In this document: piece after piece, positions 63,911 to 64,000 of the stretch
Numbering within the stretch: the stretch's first letter is position 1
Layout of the letters: the number at the start of each line of letters is the position of its first letter
Assembly: GCA_905182985.1 (NCBI GenBank)
Contig: CAJJDN010000017.1
Span: 35,180 to 99,179 of the forward strand
Reading direction: 5' to 3'
Source: Paramecium sonneborni
Taxonomy: Eukaryota > Ciliophora > Oligohymenophorea > Peniculida > Parameciidae
Length of the DNA stretch: 64,000 nt
Notes under the pieces: generated by a model
Databases searched by the model: none
Told to the model about the DNA's origin: nothing
What the model saw: only the letters and a program-made list of their open reading frames with translations
Position numbers and translations under genes: made by a program

Positions 63911-64000
63911 TATAAACTACTTTTTTTTCTTATTAAAATTACTATATATATTATTTTTTTTTTATTTATATATTTATATCATTAATTAACTTATAAATAC
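63911..64000. other. Right-edge sequence upstream of the last gene
   Basis: AT-rich 5' region of the polyQ/polyN gene. No further feature before the window ends. Confidence 0.5.

Overview
The window reads as macronuclear (somatic) DNA of a Paramecium-like ciliate. Three things show this. The sequence is extremely AT-rich. Genes stay open only if TAA and TAG are read as glutamine and TGA is the sole stop. Reading frames are restored by removing introns of about 20-34 nt, mostly GTA...TAG or GT...AAG. With these rules almost every locus resolves into one gene whose coding length is an exact multiple of three. Standard-code reading breaks the genes into pieces and creates many misleading ORFs on the opposite strand. 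I saw no telomeric repeats, rRNA, tRNA or CRISPR array. The species cannot be named from this alone.

Layout. 1-11133: a partial IP3/ryanodine-receptor N-terminus, a striatin homologue, a protein with a PARP-like HGT/GIY pattern, a PP2C-like protein without metal ligands, a CFAP300 homologue, and an unknown gene abutting a cyclic-nucleotide-binding-domain protein. 11195-23579: an importin-7-like karyopherin, a bZIP factor, a small coiled-coil gene, the EMG1/NEP1 rRNA methyltransferase, a long helical protein with a SAPS-like end, a coiled-coil protein and a two-domain protein disulfide isomerase. 23780-33477: a RING-CH membrane protein, two unknown genes, a CDPK, a gene remnant, a two-TM sensor-like protein and an STPG/SHIPPO protein. 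33660-43789: coiled-coil proteins, a START-domain protein and a helical protein with a possible mitochondrial leader.

43969-46265 holds two identical 1142-bp copies of a two-gene block (a small membrane protein and a transmembrane thioredoxin) either side of a 13-N gap. This is most easily explained as two contig ends that were not merged. 46422-63910: a coiled-coil protein, a caprin-like Q/RGG protein, importin-beta, two small unknown genes, a tail-anchored SNARE-like protein, SRP54, a coiled-coil protein, a SHAQKY-type MYB, a coiled-coil protein and a polyQ/polyN protein. Most genes are packed 30-300 bp apart. Several gene-free AT-rich stretches of 0.6-1.9 kb stand out.

There is no operon-like system. 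Loose themes are cilia (CFAP300, STPG), Ca2+ and cyclic-nucleotide signalling (IP3R-like, CDPK, cNMP domain, sensor-like protein), ER folding and targeting (PDI, TMX-like, SRP54), nuclear import and rRNA processing (two karyopherins, EMG1), and phosphatase regulation (striatin, SAPS-like, pseudo-PP2C). Family names rest on motif recognition by eye, not on a database search.
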